Positions 7,525 to 9,366 of a DNA stretch of 9,366 nucleotides are shown in pieces. Origin of the DNA: Candidatus Gerdarchaeota archaeon. Lineage in GTDB: Archaea > Asgardarchaeota > Heimdallarchaeia > JABLTI01. The stretch spans positions 1 through 9,366 of the forward strand of contig JAEOUJ010000430.1 of the NCBI GenBank assembly GCA_016839405.1. The letters run 5' to 3'. Within the stretch, counting starts at the first letter, position 1; each line of letters starts with the position of its first letter. A program made the translations under genes and the position numbers. The notes under the pieces were generated by a model that was not told where the DNA came from, searched no databases, and saw only the letters and a list, made by a program, of their open reading frames with translations.

Positions 7525-8070
7525 TTGGGTGATAAAGTATCTATACCTATAGGTGATTGTTTTGGCAAAAAGATATTCTTTATGTACGACATCATTTGTT
7601 TACTATTAGAAAAATATCATAACACAGGTATTCTAAGATCATTTAGCAAACAAGAATTGCTTAATGCTTTTCCTTGGAAAAGAACTCAATTATCTATATA
7701 TCTGCAAATGGCAATAAATCAGGAAATTTTGTTAAACCATTATCGAAAATATCTATTGAATATAAAAAATCCACTAGTAAGGAGAATGTGGGATTATTTC
7801 TTTACACCAATAGATTTAAGGAAAAAAATGCTTTATGATTTAGAAAAAACTACAAAACTTATTGAAAATAAGAATATATTAGAAAATGAGATTTTAATTT
7901 TAAAGAAGAAAAATAAAAAATGTTACAAATCAATTGATATAAATGATTTGAAAAATTACAAATCAGAAATTAATATAATTCTATCTGATGTTGGATTTGA
8001 CAATGAATCATTATTGAAACTTTGTAAAAAAAATATTACTCTTTTATTAGGATTTATAATTACATGTTAA
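7525..8070 (+). CDS. Winged-helix-like protein with coiled coil, third gene of the Cas1-like operon
   Basis: This 181-residue protein uses a TTG start immediately after the stop codon of the Cas1-like gene, supported by a strong Shine-Dalgarno. Residues about 18-80 look like a divergent winged helix: a helix (MYDIICLLLEKY), an HTH-like pair (FSKQELLNAFPWKRTQLSIYLQMAINQ) and a basic strand (LNHYRKYLLNI). Residues about 98-132 are a charged heptad-like helix rich in Lys, Glu and Leu, probably a coiled coil. The C-terminal 40 residues are helical and end in a hydrophobic run, LLLGFIITC, too short to call a membrane helix. No family is recognised. The order winged helix then coiled coil echoes the first gene of the operon, so the two may be distant paralogues or partners. 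The direct gene junction argues for a fixed stoichiometry or complex with the Cas1-like protein, which is inference. Confidence 0.65.
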   Translation: MGDKVSIPIGDCFGKKIFFMYDIICLLLEKYHNTGILRSFSKQELLNAFPWKRTQLSIYLQMAINQEILLNHYRKYLLNIKNPLVRRMWDYFFTPIDLRKKMLYDLEKTTKLIENKNILENEILILKKKNKKCYKSIDINDLKNYKSEINIILSDVGFDNESLLKLCKKNITLLLGFIITC

Positions 8071-8098
8071 TAAGAAAAATTTCTAATAGAATAAGCAC

Positions 8099-8108
8099 TA
8101 ATATAAAA
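8099..8108 (+). promoter_or_regulatory. Possible TATA box before the PIP-box gene
   Basis: TAATATAAAA lies in the 78-base gap between the third operon gene and the start at 8149. A start of transcription near 8128 would leave a leader of about 20 bases with the Shine-Dalgarno GAAGAGG at 8136-8142. The base composition makes chance matches common. If real, the PIP-box gene is a separate unit from the Cas1-like operon. Confidence 0.35.
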
Positions 8109-8148
8109 TGAGTCAATATTATAATTTATAATTCTGAAGAGGAAAAAG

Positions 8149-9090
8149 ATGTCTGGGAATTTAAAATTTAGTCTTGATAATTTAATAGTGGAAGATGCAC
8201 TTGTTGGATCTCCTGCTGTATATCAAATATCACTAACTATTAGTGAAACTGAATTCTTTAAACCTTTAAATGATTTAGATGAAGCTAAAAATAAAATTAT
8301 TTCGATTTTAAAAGAAAAACATGGCTTTAAATATAGATTCAAAAGACCATTTAAAGAAGGGTTTCTTGAATTTAATGATCAAAAATTAAATTCAATTGAA
8401 TGTTTTTTTGCAAAAGAAACACCAACAAAAATATGTTATGAGTATGATGATTTAAAAATTCATGAGAAAAGAGTGAGAACTATCTCACCAGGATACAGTG
8501 CCAAATTCAGAGTTTTACTAGATAAATCCAATGCTAGAGTTGTAGTGTTTGGCGGTTCAGATAATCTTGTAATAAAAGCAATATATGAAATGAATCAAAG
8601 TATAAGAGATGTGTGGGAAGGTGGGCATAAAACCTATACAATCAGATTTTCAAAGGAAGATATGAACAAAATCCTTGAAAGATTTGGGGAGAATGTTGAA
8701 TATATATACATAAAACCAGGTGACAGTAAGAAATTCACAAAATTATATAAAGAAAAAAAAGGGGAGGTAATAAAAGAAGTTCCACGTTATGAAGTTCATG
8801 CCAAGTTATATGGTATAAGGATAACAGAAGCACCAATCGTTTTGGAGCTTATAGAAGTTTCAGGAATACACATACAAGAGATAAAAGGAAAATTACAAGC
8901 TAGCGCATCTGAATTTTTAACAACTAAAATTTCTTCTTCAGGAAAGATGGTTTTTTATATTCCAGAAAGATTAGTTACTGATGACGAAGATATATTTGAT
9001 TATGCTGAAAAATTATATGAAAAGGTAATACAACAAAGAGAAAGAATAGGAGAAAGACAACGAACATTAGGAGATTTCTTTGATGTCTGA
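8149..9090 (+). CDS. Unknown protein with C-terminal PCNA-binding (PIP) box
   Basis: The 313-residue soluble protein is not one I recognise. It appears alpha/beta with several strand-rich stretches (KFRVLLDKSNARVVVFGG, KTYTIRF, ENVEYIYIKPG, GKMVFYIP). A repeated topology is possible, since two halves each hold a beta hairpin followed by a charged helix; this is only an impression. The long terminal helix is rich in Glu, Arg and Gln and runs directly into QRTLGDFF (Gln304, Leu307, Phe310, Phe311). That is the Q-x-x-L-x-x-F-F box by which archaeal and eukaryotic replication and repair proteins dock on the PCNA clamp. The start is supported by GAAGAGG six bases upstream. The next gene begins eight bases before this stop codon, so the pair is probably translationally coupled. 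I infer a clamp-associated factor in replication, repair or mobile-element biology. No nuclease or polymerase motif is visible. Confidence 0.8.
   Translation: MSGNLKFSLDNLIVEDALVGSPAVYQISLTISETEFFKPLNDLDEAKNKIISILKEKHGFKYRFKRPFKEGFLEFNDQKLNSIECFFAKETPTKICYEYDDLKIHEKRVRTISPGYSAKFRVLLDKSNARVVVFGGSDNLVIKAIYEMNQSIRDVWEGGHKTYTIRFSKEDMNKILERFGENVEYIYIKPGDSKKFTKLYKEKKGEVIKEVPRYEVHAKLYGIRITEAPIVLELIEVSGIHIQEIKGKLQASASEFLTTKISSSGKMVFYIPERLVTDDEDIFDYAEKLYEKVIQQRERIGERQRTLGDFFDV
9058..9081 (+). other. Codons for the C-terminal PIP box QRTLGDFF
   Basis: These eight codons encode residues 304-311. The Gln, Leu and two Phe fall exactly at the conserved PIP positions, and the box is two residues from the C-terminus, the usual place in archaeal PCNA clients. 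A preceding charged helix would present it as a flexible tail. PCNA itself is not in this window. Confidence 0.8.
9070..9073 (+). promoter_or_regulatory. Shine-Dalgarno for the overlapping downstream gene
   Basis: GGAG lies nine bases before the ATG at 9083, inside the codons for the PIP box of the upstream protein. It supports the overlapping start and coupled translation of the two genes. Confidence 0.6.
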
Positions 9091-9366
9091 AAATAAATAT
9101 TCAAATTTATCATTAGAAACTATAATTAATATTATTTCTGATGATGAAATTCTTAATTCAGATTTATGCTATAACCTAATAAAGAGATCAATAGATGAGA
9201 AAAATCAAAAGTTTATAAAACTTTTTTTTCAAAAAATATCTTCTATTCTTGTTTTTGAGAGTAGTACATATAGAAAAAAAATAGTGCAATTAATTCACCC
9301 CCTCTTTGAGAATTATTTATTAGAGAACATATCACTGTTACTAAAAGATTCAATATTTGGTAACAT
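9083..9366 (+). CDS. Unrecognised helical protein, 3'-truncated, coupled to the PIP-box gene
   Basis: An ATG at 9083 opens a frame, shifted by one base from the PIP-box gene, that stays open for 94 codons to the window edge. It overlaps the upstream stop by eight bases and has GGAG nine bases before it. The visible part starts MSENKYSNLSLETIINII. It is rich in Leu, Ile, Lys, Asn and Ser and looks wholly helical, with segments such as DLCYNLIKRSIDEK and FIKLFFQKISSI. This resembles helical-repeat or armadillo-like scaffolds, but no motif identifies it. No signal peptide is present. The tight overlap suggests it works together with the PIP-box protein. Confidence 0.65.
   Translation, partial: MSENKYSNLSLETIINIISDDEILNSDLCYNLIKRSIDEKNQKFIKLFFQKISSILVFESSTYRKKIVQLIHPLFENYLLENISLLLKDSIFGN

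Noticed and set aside
4812..8091. Nine-base match ctaatagaa at 4812-4820 and 8083-8091 flanking the Cas1-like operon, possible direct repeats
   Set aside because: A nine-base match in such AT-rich DNA is expected by chance, the flanking bases differ, and no second supporting repeat was found.
8123..8132. AATTTATAAT as the promoter of the PIP-box gene
   Set aside because: It ends only 16 bases before the start codon, so transcription would begin past the Shine-Dalgarno; the element at 8099-8108 fits better.
4742..8148. Classical casposon or CRISPR-Cas adaptation module
   Set aside because: No PolB, cas2, cas4 or effector gene and no CRISPR array are visible in the window. I could not find terminal inverted repeats or a clear target-site duplication by eye. 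Part of such an element could still lie outside.

Overview
The window is AT-rich (roughly 30% GC by eye), and every supported gene is on the + strand. It reads as archaeal. The last complete protein ends in a near-perfect archaeal/eukaryotic PCNA-interacting box (QRTLGDFF). Candidate archaeal TATA elements precede several genes, and Shine-Dalgarno sequences are clear. Large secreted proteins built on DxDxDGxxDxxE repeats are common in mesophilic Asgard lineages, so Asgard (Loki/Heimdall/Thor-like) is my best guess. That is an inference, not a proven assignment.

Left part (1-4741), cell surface. A 5'-truncated beta-propeller protein with two calcium-binding repeats and a C-terminal membrane anchor is followed 61 bases later by a 1207-residue secreted subtilisin-like (S8) protease. 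The protease has its catalytic residues in place and a tail of about 28 thrombospondin-type-3/calcium-binding repeats. The two genes share the repeat module and probably both act outside the cell.

Middle part (4897-8070), the most interesting block. Three tightly packed genes follow a T-rich terminator and a TATA-like promoter: a winged-helix plus coiled-coil protein, a 645-residue Cas1-family protein, and a second winged-helix-like plus coiled-coil protein. The Cas1-like protein has an N-terminal winged helix, two cysteine-rich putative zinc modules, a Cas1 beta domain and a Cas1 helical domain. The helical domain carries the Glu / His / Asp-x-x-Glu metal-binding pattern (E367, H485, D498, E501). 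No cas2, no other cas gene, no PolB and no CRISPR repeat array is visible. I interpret this as a stand-alone ('solo') Cas1-type DNA integrase system with its own DNA-binding partners. Function and novelty are unproven.

Right part (8149-9366). A 313-residue protein of unknown fold ends in the PIP box. It overlaps by 8 bases the start of another unrecognised gene that runs off the window. The pair is probably translationally coupled and may connect to DNA replication or repair. Whether it belongs to the same system as the Cas1 operon is open; a 78-base gap with a possible TATA box separates them.
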